Part shown: positions 25,101 to 37,269 of the stretch, in pieces
How positions within the stretch are numbered: the stretch's first letter is position 1
Layout: every line of letters begins with the position of its first letter
Source of the DNA: Pontederia crassipes
Taxonomy: Eukaryota; Streptophyta; Magnoliopsida; Commelinales; Pontederiaceae
Length of the DNA: 64,000 nt
Direction: 5' to 3'
Assembly: GCA_030549335.1 (NCBI GenBank)
Contig: JAUKPH010000028.1
Coordinates: forward strand, 992,001-1,056,000
Program-made: the position numbers and the translations under genes
The notes under the pieces: generated by a model
The model's input: the letters and a program-made list of their open reading frames with translations, nothing else
Databases searched by the model: none
What the model was told of the DNA's origin: nothing

Positions 25101-27735
25101 GGGTTATATTGCCCATCATTGAATGTCAATAAATAGATAATGTCTTTCTCCATTAAAAGAAAAATATGAGTGCCAAGTCTGCAATATGCTTTTTTTATTG
25201 ATAGAGATTTTCATTCATTATTAATACTGATCAAACTTGTTTCCAAAATTGTATTATTAGGAGCATGGGAATTCTTTTTTTTCATCCCATTATATTTATA
25301 TCTCGTTCATATCTCAAATTTCTCGTAACAATTGATTTATATATACATATAGTCCAATGATCAAGGACCCAGACAACCCTGGCATGATTTGCATTGTAAA
25401 GTTGAAGGTCCTGCTGCATATGATATATTGACAAACTTTGAACAAAGGTGGAGGAAAGCTTCAAAATGGAGAGAATTTAGGCTTAGAAAAGTTACACATT
25501 GGCATGATGATGCTTTAATCAGGATAGATCGAATCTCATGGATCCTTACCCCTTCATCCTTTGAGTCTGATGGACATGAAAATGATCTAGAAAACTGGCA
25601 TGTTCAGGTTAGCATCCAGTCTTGCTGCATTAAGAATTGTATTCTTCTTGGACCCTAATCTGGGCTGTCCTTGTAGATATTTCGATCAATTGATTCAGGA
25701 TCTGTAACAGGGTTTCCAAAAGTTGTTCAGGAGGCTGAATCCATGGTAGAGTGCCTACTTCATTTTTTACTAATTATCTTGAACTCACCTCATTCATCTG
25801 ATTTACTTTTCCCATTTATATCTCAACATTATTCATATCGATATTTGATACAAAGTTAATTTTCTTTATGGCAGAATCTTGTTTGTGCCAAGAACTTGAA
25901 AATAGATACAAGCATACATACTGCTTATGTGAAGGCAATAAGATCAGCGCAACATTTTATATATATAGAAAATCAATATTTTATTGGATCTTCTTACTGT
26001 TGGCCGTCATACAAAAATGCAGGTACAAGACATCTGCATCAGTTTTGTATTTGCTTCACTGCTTAAAGAATGTAGATTAAGCTCCATCTTCAAGAAGTGA
26101 CTTATAATCATAATATGTCATTTCAATAATTTCATATCAACCATGACTAGCTATGAGATTTTCTTGTGTATCCTTACTGTAGAAGTGGTGACTTGCCATT
26201 CCAATTGTCTAAAAGGAAATTTTGGAAAAAAAAAGTCTAGTATTGTAAATTTAAAACTTGATCTCTTGAACATGCACTCAACACAATTATAGTCTCAGCA
26301 TAAGATCACTTAGGATGAATTTTATAATAGTTTTAATTGTTTAAAACAGGTGCTGATAACTTGATACCAATGGAGTTGACATTGAAGATTGTAAGCAAGA
26401 TCAAGAAGAGAGAGAGATTCTCAGTGTACATTGTAATACCAATGTGGCCTGAAGGAGTTCCAAATAGTTCTGCTGTGCAAGAAATCCTATTTTGGCAGGT
26501 TGTATTAATGTTCAGTGCATCTATCATGTCCTTTTCATTAATTTTCTCGTCTCTTAATATTATTTCTTCCAAAAGGTTTATGACAAATTTACACATAATG
26601 TGACAACATATTTTTCCTTACTCTCATCCACACATATTAAACCCCAGAATCTAACGCATTTATATATGATTCAATAATTACAGGGGCAAACAATATCAAT
26701 GATGTATAAAATTGTGGCAGATAGCCTCAAAGAAGCTGGTCTCTATGGAAAAAGCCATCCAAGAGACTACTTGAACTTTTATTGCCTTGGAAAATGTGAA
26801 CCTCAAGGGAAGGAGTATTCATCTTCAGTAAACAATTCCAGTGAGAATTCTGGATTGGTATGTCTCATTCAATCTTTCTTGTTTGCAAATTTTACTGTGC
26901 ATATTTCAGACTATGTTGCACCACAAGATTCAGAGTCGAAGTGTAGAATATAATGTTACATTTGCATGATTGCCTACCTGAAATTTCACTGTTGTGATTT
27001 CTAAGCAGAGGATGGCTCAAAAGTTCAGGAGATTTATGATATATGTGCACTCCAAAGGAATGATTGTTGATGATGAATATGTAATCATTGGGTCTGCAAA
27101 CATCAACCAGAGATCCATGGAGGGTTCAAGAGATACAGAGATAGCAATGGGTGCTTATCAGCCCCATCACAAATGGGCAGAAAAGTGCACTCATCCACAT
27201 GGGCAGGTTTGTACTTTCTTCGATCTCATGATCAGTCGTTCTCATTCAATCATCAGTTTAGTCGACTCTTTGCTTAGAAAAGTCTAATATTTAGTAGTTC
27301 GATTTCAAGACCACTTGTCATTCAACGTCAAAACTTAATACACATGATCTCCCATACTAGTGCATATAATTTCAAGTTGTTAATTGTTCAGATAGAGCTT
27401 CATGCGCACAATTAAATGGCATACCTGATGAATCAAGACAGGTTTACGGGTATCGGATGTCTCTTTGGGCTGAACATCTCGGCGCCCTCGACGGCCGTTT
27501 CCAAGAGCCACAGTCCCTGGAGTGTATCAGGCATGTGAATCAGATAGCAGACGAGAACTGGCAGTCATACGTGTCGCCCGAAATAAAGGAGATGAAGGGG
27601 CACCTGATGAGATACCCGATTCAAGTGGAGAAAGATGGGAGAGTAGGCCCATTGCCTGGCCATGAATGCTTCCCCGATGTGGGCGGCAAGGTCCTTGGCT
27701 CCTCCACCACGCTTCCTGACGTTCTAACAACATAG
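22172..27735 (+). CDS. Phospholipase D delta-like (C2-type PLD), ten exons
   Basis: Hydrolyses membrane phospholipids such as phosphatidylcholine to phosphatidic acid and free head group, a lipid signal in stress responses; the C2 domain gives calcium-dependent membrane binding. Exons by homology and GT-AG sites: 22172-23101, 23523-23639, 23752-23946, 25353-25607, 25677-25745, 25875-26022, 26350-26498, 26684-26857, 27009-27206, 27442-27735. Phases agree and give 842 residues; Arabidopsis PLD delta has about 868. The C2 domain is at about 15-165. The two catalytic HxKxxxxD motifs are H358-K360-D365 ([10 protein letters not shown], exon 3) and H693-K695-D700 ([10 protein letters not shown], exon 9). 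ENQYFIGSS and the C-terminal [19 protein letters not shown] are family signatures. The start is the first ATG giving the usual N-terminal lead (LHGHLDIWI). Exon 1 is GC-rich, later exons AT-rich. Intron 3 carries a Mutator-like element. It appears intact. Confidence 0.93.
23734..23751 (+). promoter_or_regulatory. Possible alternative 3' splice-site segment, PLD exon 3
   Basis: Intron 2 has two acceptor-like AGs in frame, 18 bases apart: after CTAAAG (23733) with a T-rich tract before it, and after GTCAG (23751). Using the first adds six residues (ISSSCQ) before VVGTLFTHH. Arabidopsis PLD delta is known to have forms with and without a short serine-rich insert at this point, so both may be used here. 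Confidence 0.5.
24107..24817. mobile_element. Mutator-like long-TIR element, copy 1, in PLD intron 3
   Basis: Left arm GGATTATTTCCTCTAACC... (24107 to about 24345); right arm is its inverted partner, ending ...GAGGAAATAACCC at 24817. Arms are about 210-235 bp and roughly 90% alike by eye. Flanked by identical 9-bp repeats TTTTTTTTA (24098-24106, 24818-24826), though a T-run is a weak marker alone. The core (about 24360-24555) is GC-rich with C- and G-runs and a repeated GGGCGGCGACC(G/C)CCC-type phrase. No transposase. The same family occurs at 31527, 36580 and 57212. Confidence 0.85.
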
Positions 27736-28316
27736 CACCAGGCTTGTTAGCGCTTAGCATAGGTAGATGCTGCATCTGATCCATGGCCAAACGGCCAAGA
27801 AGCCAATGCTTTGTCACATAGCAGTTGTTCAGCCCACCATAGAAAGTGCTACCACTGCGCTGACATTGTCACAAACACATGGACGACACCACAACGTCCG
27901 GGACATTTTCTCCTACTTCCTTCGGATCAACATCTGCATTTGCTTAGATGCAGTGCCCGAAAAAATTGTGCAGATCCCAAAGTCTGCGCATTCGTTACGG
28001 CGGATTCGCATCTCTCTCCGAGAAGTAAAAGTAGAATAGGTTAGTGCTGATTACGTTTAATTAATCGAAACGATCAATATTTTGTTGATCCAATATCACT
28101 AATATGCTTCCATTTACTTGCTCTCGTATTTTTTTTTTTGGAGATATGAAATCTGGTATTTAGAGCTGACATAACCTATGAAGTCAATGTTTTCAGACTA
28201 CTTCAAATAAGTCATGTACTTAATTATTAAATATTATCTCGAAGATAATCCAATTTTCTTCCCAATTCGGATTTTTGCACCATTGATTGTGCATAATAAA
28301 TTAATATTTTTAGTAT
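27736..28316 (+). other. PLD 3' flank, probably including the 3' UTR
   Basis: Directly after the stop codon the sequence stays GC-richer to about 28035, then becomes AT-rich, which fits a 3' UTR ending near there. No strong AATAAA signal was fixed. Open frames at 27767-28044 have no recognisable homology. The LINE tail lies just downstream. Confidence 0.4.
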
Positions 28317-28330
28317 GGAACTCTTCCCAA

Positions 28331-28915
28331 TTGTAAGACAAGATGGTGAGATTGATGACGATGTTAATCATAGAATTCAAGCTGGTTGGTGTAAGTGGAG
28401 GAAAGCCACTGGAGTTCTTTGTGATAGAAAAATACCCAATAAAGTTAAAGGAAAATTCTATCGTACTGCTATAAGGCCAGCAGTGTTATATGGTAGTGAA
28501 TGTTGGGCTATGAAGGGACAACATGAACGTAAAGTGGGGGTAGCCGAAATGAGGATGTTGAGATGGATGTGTGGTCATACAAGATTAGATAAGATTAGGA
28601 ATGACCATATACGTGAACGAGTCGGAGGGGCTCCTATTAGTGAGAAAATGGTAGAGAATCGTTTGAGATGGTTTGGTCATGTTCAGAGAAGACCATTAGA
28701 TGCGCCAGTAAGAAGAGTAGATCAAATAATCTGGAGTCCGATTAAAAGAGGGAGAGGGAGGCCAAGGCGGACACTTGGCGAACTAATAGAGCAAGATCTA
28801 TTGGTGAATAATATACCGAAAGGCTTGGTTACTAATAGAGCGGAATGACGTCGTATGATCCATGTAGCCGACCCCACCTAGTGGGATAAGGCTTTGTTGT
28901 TGTTGTTGTTGTTGT
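28331..28915 (+). mobile_element. 5'-truncated RTE-type LINE tail
   Basis: Encodes the C-terminal end of a plant RTE-clade reverse transcriptase: RTAIRPAVLYGSECWAMK, MRMLRWMCGHTR, RLRWFGHVQRRP and GRGRPRRTLGELI, then two in-frame stops around VADPT and WDKAL, ending in a (TTG)n tail (28894-28916). Perfect 14-bp repeats GGAACTCTTCCCAA flank it (28317-28330 and 28917-28930), the target duplication of target-primed reverse transcription. All upstream reverse transcriptase and endonuclease parts are missing, so the copy was dead on arrival. It sits between the convergent PLD and dirigent genes. Confidence 0.92.
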
Positions 28916-29136
28916 TGGAACTCTTCCCAACATATTATAAAACTTAACAACGAGATTTTACAGAAGACGGTATTACAAAACTTGCATTATTTTTAGATTT
29001 ATTTGATGCACGTTGCTCGATCAGTGGCTACAAACTTACAAGAAGTAAAAGATAAAACATAGATAGATACATTCGTATCGTAGGTGACAAAGCAGCAGTG
29101 ATTAATTAACGACATTAAGTCATTAACTAACAATGC

Positions 29137-29640
29137 TTAGTAATGCCACACGTAGATGTCGAACTCGACCACCACGTAGGGCGTCATCTGCGTGATCTTG
29201 CTCAGAGCGTACCCGCGCGCCAGCCGGAACTTGCCGCTGCCGCCGACGATGGGGCGGTCCCCGACGCCGGTGCCGTCGACGCCGCCGTACATGGCAAGCG
29301 AGCTGCCGTTGTACTTCCCCTCGGTGAACACCATGTTGATGCTGGTGAGCAGCGAGGCGTCCGACAGTGACACGCCGACGGCCATGCCCTGCCCCCGGCC
29401 GACAACCTTGGAGCTCGGCGAGGGACCCGCCGTCAGGGGGGTGTCGTAGACGAAGACGTCGCCGAAGATGCTGGAGGAGCTCCGGTTGAGGCCGGCCACG
29501 GCGTAGGTGGTGACGTTGGAGGTGTAGAGGTGCAGGTGCGACATCTTCTCCTTGGGGTGCTTCGAAGCCGAGGCCGGCGTTGCGACGGCCGCGGCGACCA
29601 AGAGCAGGAAGACGACGGAGAAGAAGCGAGAGGAGGCCAT
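29137..29640 (-). CDS. Dirigent protein
   Basis: Dirigent proteins are secreted beta-barrel proteins that steer phenoxy-radical coupling in lignan and related pathways without oxidising the substrate themselves. The 167-residue intronless protein starts at MASSRFF; an upstream in-frame ATG (29730) adds an arginine-rich, leader-like stretch and is unlikely to be used. Residues 1-25 form a hydrophobic signal peptide ending near TPASA, so the product is probably apoplastic. Family motifs follow in order: FGDVFVYDTPLTAGPSPSS, VVGRGQGMAVG, INMVFTEGKYNGSSLAM, PIVGGSGKFRLARGYA, and the terminal VVVEFDIYVWHY. NVT, NRS and NGS are possible glycosylation sites. The D of VYDTPLT is the conserved acidic position. 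Length and motifs are normal. It is very GC-rich and convergent with the PLD gene. Confidence 0.93.
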   Translation of the reverse strand: MASSRFFSVVFLLLVAAAVATPASASKHPKEKMSHLHLYTSNVTTYAVAGLNRSSSSIFGDVFVYDTPLTAGPSPSSKVVGRGQGMAVGVSLSDASLLTSINMVFTEGKYNGSSLAMYGGVDGTGVGDRPIVGGSGKFRLARGYALSKITQMTPYVVVEFDIYVWHY

Positions 29641-29793
29641 GGCGGCGAATGTGTGCTGCAGGCGGCGGCGGCGGGGGCGGCGGTGCCTAATTATGTATGA
29701 ATTTGATTTGGAAAGAAGCTGTTCCGGCAATGTGGCCAGACGAGTGCTGGATTTGTTGGTGGATTGCTGAGTAGCTCGTGGCCGTGGTGGGAT

Positions 29794-29802
29794 CTATTTA
29801 TA
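29794..29802 (-). promoter_or_regulatory. TATA box of the minus-strand dirigent gene
   Basis: On the minus strand the sequence reads TATAAATAG, about 155 bp before the ATG at 29640, implying a leader near 120-130 bp. A W-box-like TTTGACTT (29859-29866, plus strand) lies upstream; WRKY factors bind such sites in defence genes, but the motif is short and could be chance. Confidence 0.7.
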
Positions 29803-29879
29803 GATCGACGCGAAGCTGATGAGATCTAGTGATGGCTGCATGGTGGTCGCAGTCGCAGTTTGACTTCATTTCCACTCCG

Positions 29880-31517
29880 GTCTTCTTTGGCATGCTGCGG
29901 GCCTCCCAATTCGACGGCTTCCACCAACCACGTTCTCAATCCAAAAATGTCTAAGCGACGCGACGCCCCAAAATTTCAAGAAGTGAAATAAATTTTCTTA
30001 TTAAATTAATTAAATAATTTAAAAATATAATAGAAGAGATTGAAATAAATTAAAAGAACAGTTATAGAAAGTTGGAAAAATAAATTAGGAAGAAATTAAT
30101 TTCTTTCTCCTGACAAGTGACAATCATCTATTTTCTCTCCCTCATAATTCTCTCTCTTCCTTATCTCTTTCTAATGTTATCAAAAATTAGGCTGGATCTG
30201 ATTACATGTTAAAACTAATTTTGATATTGAACCGGTCCGACTGAATTGGTTGATTAAATTGGTTCAACTTGGTTTAATTTAATTTTTGAAAAAAATTTAA
30301 AATGACAAAAATAAGAAAGTTAAAAAAAAGGTAAAAGAAAAGGAATATAAGAAAAGTTAAATATGAAGGAATATGATATGTATAAAATTAAATAGGAATC
30401 AAAATGAAAAAGGTAAGTATTTAAAATTGAATTAATATTAAAATATAAAATTATCAAAGGACATAAATAAATAAATAAAAATAAAAGTGTTAAAGAAAAA
30501 AAGAAAAAAGAATAATTTAAAATAAAAATTATTAATATAGAATCTATCATCATTAAATAATAAATATTAAATCTATTTATATCTATACGTTTCATTATTA
30601 TTTATCATTATTAAAATTTTTAATGCATAAACATTATGTTATATTAATTTTTAATATTATTAACAGGTTATTAGTATAATATTTATATACTACATCATAT
30701 AACTTATATTATATTTTTATAATTATTATAAATAATATCATTTTAACAAAATTTGATTCTATTCCAATAGTCATTCGATACCGAGCCTCAAAATATTGCG
30801 TCTTTTGCGCATGTTGAGTTGAATTTTCAAATTTTTATTGGATCTTCTCTCAAAAGACTTCATAAAATTTTTTTAATAAAAAATAAATTTCAATAAATAC
30901 TCACAAATGTTATTCTTTTTCTCAACTTTATCTTCAAATTTTATTTTGCAAGATTGTTCTTCTACATTTAACTTATATCAACAAATATCATTTTGGCCGA
31001 ATATTTCTGATTTTCATATTTCTCTAGAGAGGGGGAGGCCTCTGGGTTTGACCAACTACACCTCCATGACCTCCCCGAAGACGGTGAGCCAAGAGGAGCA
31101 ATAGCCGAGAATCGTGAACATGACGTCGAGTAAGTTGGGTTGTAGACCAAGGATTGAAAATTGGGGGACATATATGCATGTATAAACATGTAATTACGTC
31201 AAAAAAATAACAAAATTTAAAAAATAAATTTACTTTAGAAATAACTTATAATTATAAATTTTATTTATTTTAGTTAAAATATTTTTTTATTATTCAGCAT
31301 GCTTTTTAAATTTGTCACGTTCATCTTGCAAATTAAATTTTATGATAAAATAATATAACTATATATATATATATATGAAATAACTAATTTCAAAAAGATA
31401 TAGGTAACTATTTTTTAAAAAAAATACTTAACTAATGGAGGGATGGGGTGGGGGTGGCATGGTGAGTGATGAGGTGCTGAAGTGTGGTGCGTCATTAGAA
31501 AGTCCATATTTGAATAA
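29880..31517. other. AT-rich intergenic DNA
   Basis: No gene supported. It starts with the distal promoter of the dirigent gene. Near 30225-30290 lies a run of CCGGTCCGACTG, AATTGGTTG and TTGGTTCAACTTGGTT of the low-complexity kind also seen near 58860-59010. A short GC-richer island (31020-31160) has no recognisable coding content. Confidence 0.4.
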
Positions 31518-31526
31518 TAAATTATA

Positions 31527-32826
31527 GGATTATTTCCTCTAATCATCCTTAAACTATCACGAATTATCACGTCTAACCGCATACTACGAACTTCATTTTT
31601 TGGATACCTAAATTATCACGATTTTTTCAATTTGGTCCTTCCGTCCAATTCCGTCGACTTCTCCGTTATTTTTTATTTTTGACATTTGTGAAAAGTCCAT
31701 CTGTTCTAAATTGAATTCTATTTTTACATTCAAATAATATATAATAATATTATTATAAAAATAATTAAAAAACAAAAGAAAATACGTGGAAGGAGGGGCT
31801 GCCTCCCTCCTCCGCACGCGGGGGGGACGGCGACGACTCCCCCCTCCCTCTCTTTCCCGGGGCGGGGTCGCCGCCCCCTCGCCGTCATCGTCAACAACGA
31901 CGACGCAGGGGGGTGGCGACCCCCGCGCCCCTCTTTCCCAGCGTCGGGAAAGAGAAAGGAGGGGGTCGCCGCCCCCATGCGTCATCGTCGTCGTCGACGA
32001 CGCACGCAGGGGCGGCGACCCCCTCCGCGTCCCTCTTTCCCGGCGCTGGGAAAGAGAAGGGGGGGTCGCCGCTCCCCTACGTCATCGTCGATTGAAGGAA
32101 TGGAAGCAGTGTCTAGCGGTAGCTCTCTTCAAAGAATGGAAGCAGTGTCATTTGACAAGAAGATTCCTTCAGTCGACGATGACGCGGGGGGAGGGGGGTG
32201 GCGACCCCCCTCCCCCCTTTCTCTTTCCCGGCACCGGGAAAGAGGGGGGGTCGACGCCCCCCTGCGTGTGTCATCGACGACGATGATGACACAGGGGGCG
32301 GCGACCCCCCTTTCTCTTTTTCGGCGCCGGAAATTCGTCGATGACGACGATGACACAGGGGGCGGCGACCCCCCCCCCCCCCCCCCTTTCTCTTTCCCGG
32401 CGCCGAGAAAGAGGAGCGCGGGGGGTCGCCGCCCCCCTGCATCATCGTCGTTGCGCAGGGGGGCGGCGACCCCCCCCCCTCTTTCTCGGCGCCAGGAAAG
32501 AGCGGGGGGGTGGGGGTCGCTGCCGACCCCCCATGCGTGCGGAGGAGGGAAGCGGCCCCTCCCTCCACGTATTTTTTTTAATTTTTTTATAATAATGTTA
32601 TTATATATTATTTTAATGTAAAAATAGAATTCAATTTAGAACAGGGGTATAATGGATTTTTCACAAATGTAAAAAATAAAAAATAACGGAGAAATCGATG
32701 AAATTAGACGGAAGGACTAAACTAGAAAAAATCGTGATAATTTAGGTACTCAAAAAATGGAGTTCATAGTCTGGGGTTAGATGTGATAATTCGCGATAGT
32801 TTGGGGGTGGTTAGAAAAAATAATCC
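31527..32826. mobile_element. Mutator-like long-TIR element, copy 2
   Basis: Left end GGATTATTTCC, right end the inverted partner ending AATAATCC (32826). Identical 9-bp flanks TAAATTATA (31518-31526 and 32827-32835). The inverted arms reach about 270-320 bp, through ACGTGGAAGGAGGGGC and its partner. The core is a GC-rich array of units containing CTCTTTCCCGGCGC, a GGGAAAGAGA partner, GGGGTCGCCGCCCCC and CGTCATCGTCGTCGACGACG-like stretches, mostly self-complementary. In the middle (32092-32170) is a non-GC segment with GAATGGAAGCAGTGTC twice, possibly a captured fragment. No transposase. Confidence 0.88.
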
Positions 32827-32835
32827 TAAATTATA

Positions 32836-35712
32836 TAAGATGTGAGGTGGGATAATAAAAGTTTTATTTATATAAAAGTCATGTTTATCCTTCATTATAT
32901 ACTTAAAAGTGTTTATAATCATTAATTATGGGTGAGCATGAACCGGGATGAGATGGTCGCCCTCGCACAAACCGGCCCGAATTTTCTGAATTTTGTTTCG
33001 ACCCAATGGATTATTGGGTTAGGACTGGGTCTCATTTCTTTGAAACTCGATTGGGTCGGATCGGGACCGAATTCAGATTTTATGTTCCAACCCGGTTGAA
33101 CGTATTATATTAGTATTAAATTATTTTTAATAGTATATTTTATGTTTATTTTAAATAAAATTTTATATTTACTAAAAATCATTCTTACCATTTAATACTA
33201 GAAAAAAGATAATATCTAGACAGAGAGAAATGATTTAATTTGGTAAGAAGAGAAATAATTTTATTTGGTAATAAAAAAATAGAAAAAGAGGTTAATTTGA
33301 TCTAAAATAATCTATTCCTCCTCATTCCATCAATTTTATAAAATGAAAATTATGGTGTTTGAAGGGCTTAACTATTTCACCTCATTCATCTTAACTTAAA
33401 TAAAAAATATAACTAAACATAGTTTAACTAATTTCATTCCTTCATATTACATCCCACCCCTTTATATCCCTTAAACAAACCCCAAGTACTTTGATTTGTT
33501 ATAAAAAAATCAAACATATTGGTATATATATTATATTTTTCATAAATGCACATACTACGCTACAAATCTTTTCATATATACCATAAAATAAAATAATATA
33601 TTATCTTTATGTAAATTTCATAAAACTAGGAGAGCCTATTAATATATCTTTGTAAGAAAAATTATATGGTATATTATTATATTTAGTATACTTCAAAAAA
33701 TAATTTATTTAGAAAATCATATCGGGTATATCCATTATATATATATATATATATATATATAGTATAATAAAAAAAATTGGTTGTTGAGGAGGAGGTCGCG
33801 GCTCTCGTTGGTGAGATCCTCCTCGGTGTAGTCGAAAGTTAGCGTCTTGAACTCTATAGGCATCATCAACTAAGAGAGAGTCATCGTACTCTCGCTTGCG
33901 GAGAAACGTGAAGAGGGGGCATCGCCAACGAAGAGGGGAGGGGGTTCATCACCCCTTCTTTGCGCGTACAAAAAGGGGTCGTCGCCCCCTCTCCTCGTTG
34001 GTCACCCTCTTCAGTGATGACGCTCGTTGGCAAAGTGCGGAGGGGACGTGCCCCTTTGTATTTCTTTTATTTGTATATTCCATTTATTGTTATTTTAATA
34101 TTTTACATATGTCACATAAGAAAAGAAAGTATCTTTACATGATAAAATTTGAGAACAAAATTGAAACATAGGATAAAAAATCGGAAGAAATTAAACGAAA
34201 CATAATCTATTTTCATTTAAATTCGATCCATTGGGCTATCGGGCAAAATGTAATTGATGAAAAAATTTGTGTCCGAAGAAGTCCAATTATACTGCTAAAG
34301 GACTTGCGGTCCATTTAGCTAATTAGGCCCAAAATGTTATTTTTTAAAAAAAAATCCGCTCCATCTGCGTCATCGTATTTGTGTCACCAGGATCATTTTT
34401 TTATTTTTTACAACAGGGATTTTTTAAAAGCGATGTTTCGATTTTATTTTTCTGTTAAACCACTCATATCAATGCTTTATTTTTATTATTATCATAAAAA
34501 TAATAACAAAATAGCAAAACTCACAATTGGAAAAGTGTTTCATGTATTTTTTTATCGCGGGTAAATCAAAGTTGAAAACTTATGCCAGCCAAAGTATCCG
34601 TTAACAAAAAGAAAATAAGTCGGACAGAATTAATGAAGTTTCGATCGAGGTGGAGAGGTTGGTTTGGCTTTACTCATATAAAATAATTGATAAGTTAAAA
34701 TATTGAGAAATAAGTTTAATGATTGAAATTAATTTTTCAAAATAAGTAGTAATAAAAAACTTATAAGCAAAAAAGTTCATAATATTATAATAAATGAAAT
34801 ATATGAACACAATTATGTATATTATAAAGGTAAAATAGTATACTCATTGATCAAATCGATCAATTTTTTTTCACATAAAATAAGATGAGTCTCCCAAATT
34901 TTTTTTACTTAGCTTATCAACTTTTTTATTAGTTATTAAAAAATAAATTTATTTATAAGTCATTTTGAGTGATATAAACTTAGTGAAAAGCTCATTTTGG
35001 TTCTTTTTTTAATATAAAAAGGGTTAATCCATAATTAAGTGACACATTTAAAAAAATTTGTGGACTAAAATTTATAAATTGATAGTTCATAATTAGACGT
35101 GAAAAAAGTTATAGTTGAGCGGGTATTAAAGGAGTTAACTCAAAAAAATCGTTGAAAAACTCGTTTGTTGTCGTGAAGCATTTAATACGGATGGGCCGAC
35201 TTTTCAATGTGGACGATGCCCTCTCCAACTTCTTGTGAGTTGGACAGCCAGCTTCTCATATCACATAAAATTATTTTCCTATTAGTAGGAACATGAATAA
35301 TATTTCCATATATATATATATATATATATAGATAGATAACATTGATTTGCAAATTAAATAAAACACTCCAAAAGCTAATTCGCTTTCTTTTATTACCGCT
35401 GGACATTTTGTTTCTATCTAATAAAAATGAAATGATAACAATAAAATATTAATGGACTACTTAATGGGTCAATTCATGCGTCAGCCACTAGCAGCTGGTA
35501 ACCCGCGTAGATTATCGTCCATTTTATTCAACATTTTGAAAAGGTCCATCAAGTGTTCATATTTGGTTGAAATGTTCGCAATCTTTTTAATGTTTTACCA
35601 CTTAACTCATAATTTACTCATATTTTTCATCATCAAGTGGTGCAGTTCGACTTTCTACGTACGTCGTGGCGTGCAAGGAGTTCTACTGCTGATATATGAC
35701 GATGGTAATTAT

Positions 35713-35769
<57 letters not shown>

Positions 35770-36099
35770 TTAGTTAAATTTTAGTTTATCCAAGGTCAAG
35801 GACGGAAGTTTGAAATGAATTATGTCATTCGTCTTGAATCTCTTGATCATATTTGACGCTCCCGTTAATTTAAATTAATAAATTCAAAGAGTAACCGAGT
35901 GACTTATCTGATTAATACATTATCTTTAAATTGCTACAACAACACATTTTTTTTATTTTATGTTTATTTGGATCAAATGTCATTACCTGACAACTAAGCC
36001 GACTACATAATAATTAAGGCGGTGGGTCTCCCTACTTAATTATCAGCTCAATGATTAAGATTTGTTGCCAAACACTCGATCTTATCGGCTTTAGCAGCT
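32836..36099. other. AT-rich intergenic DNA with a GC island
   Basis: No gene supported. A GC-rich island at 33780-34060 (AGGAGGAGGTCGCGG..., CATCGCCAACGAAG) resembles captured-gene cores of the Mutator-like elements, but no inverted arms or target duplication were found. (TA)n runs lie at 33738-33762, 35309-35330 and 35717-35766. Near 32936-33105 is a patch with CCGGGATGAG, CCAATGGATTATTGGG and GGGTCGGATCGGG phrases, repeat-like. Confidence 0.4.
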
Positions 36100-36904
36100 T
36101 TGATAACACAACTTCCAAACCTTGTAATTATAGTGTGAATTCTGCATGCCTATTATCAAGATCTTACTTATAATAAATAAATAAAACATAAAGAGCGTGA
36201 TAGCATAAATCTTTAGAAATTTATATAGTATATATATGGGTGGACCTACATGAGCGCGTATGGGTGCAAGTGGACCCACTAGATACTAGTATACGTAAAT
36301 TGTAGTCTTAACATTTTGCACAGTAAACAATTTTCCATGGTGGTACAGGTTTTCCTCCGGCCGATTCCTGCAATGTCCTCCCCTTTTACTTCACTTTCTG
36401 GAGTTTTTTTTTTATTTTCTTTCGTCGCGTTCATATTTGTTTCTATCTAAGACTTTGTTTTATGCACTATTCAATTTCAATATTTTTTATTTTATCATGT
36501 TCATATTTCAATATTTTTTATTTTTTTATCATAATGAAGTGAAATAAGTGTAAAAATGACATGATTATAATAATTAAATGAATTGTTTCCATAAACCGCA
36601 GCTAAACTATCGTAATTTTTCACATTTAATCATAAATTATAAACTTATTTTTTTGGATCCCTAAACTATCACGATTTTTAATTTCATCTTCCGTCGACTT
36701 CCATCAAATTTATCGTTAACTTCATTATAAAAAGTCAAAATTACCTCTTCATCGATAACACATCAAATAAAAAAATAAAAAAAAGAAGAGATCCTCAACA
36801 TCTGACAATGACGGAAAAGGGGTGGGGAGGGCGGCCGAAGAGAAGGGGGAGGGAGGTCGCCCCCTGCTACGACCACCTACGCAAGGGGAAGGGGGGAGGG
36901 TCGC

Positions 36905-37222
36905 CACCCCTGCTACTGTCTCTGCACGACCTTCCGGCGAAGGTTCTGACGAGGCCAAGGCGTGCCGCACTCCCCTCCATGTCAATGGTCTCGCTGGGGA
37001 AGGACTTGTAGTAAGACGAGGCCATCGAGCAGGCCGACTCGTCCACGGTGGTCGTCATTACGAGGAGGTCACAACGGGGGAGCCCTTTGACTTCCGCAGG
37101 TTACCACCAGCAAACGTGAAGAGGGCGTTGACGAACCCGACCAAGCGTCTACCGAGTGATGATGACGTCTTCAGCTTCCGCCGGTTGTGGAGCTTGCTCC
37201 AGATCGACGTTGTCTTCTTCAT
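36905..37222 (-). pseudogene. Captured BIG GRAIN 1-like gene fragment, copy A
   Basis: On the minus strand, ATG at 37222 opens MKKTTSIWSKLHNRRKL, then SSSLGRRL and VGFVNALFTFAGGN, ending at a stop near 37065. In another frame DESACSMASSYYKSF follows. BIG GRAIN 1-like plant proteins carry a conserved SPGARLASFLNALF-type motif followed by a serine-rich CSSASSYSRS stretch, which this resembles in order. That family is a membrane-associated regulator of auxin response and seed size. The fragment is out of frame and incomplete. The assignment is from memory of the motif and uncertain. Confidence 0.5.
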
Positions 37223-37269
37223 TTCCTAAACGTACACGGCAAGGGGTTGTCCCCTATTGCGACCACCCA

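Noticed and set aside
31608-32621. Many overlapping open frames of 75-214 codons on both strands
   Set aside because: They come from the self-complementary GC array in a Mutator-like core. The residues are Gly/Arg/Pro/Ser-rich with no recognisable domain. The same holds for 57354-58172.
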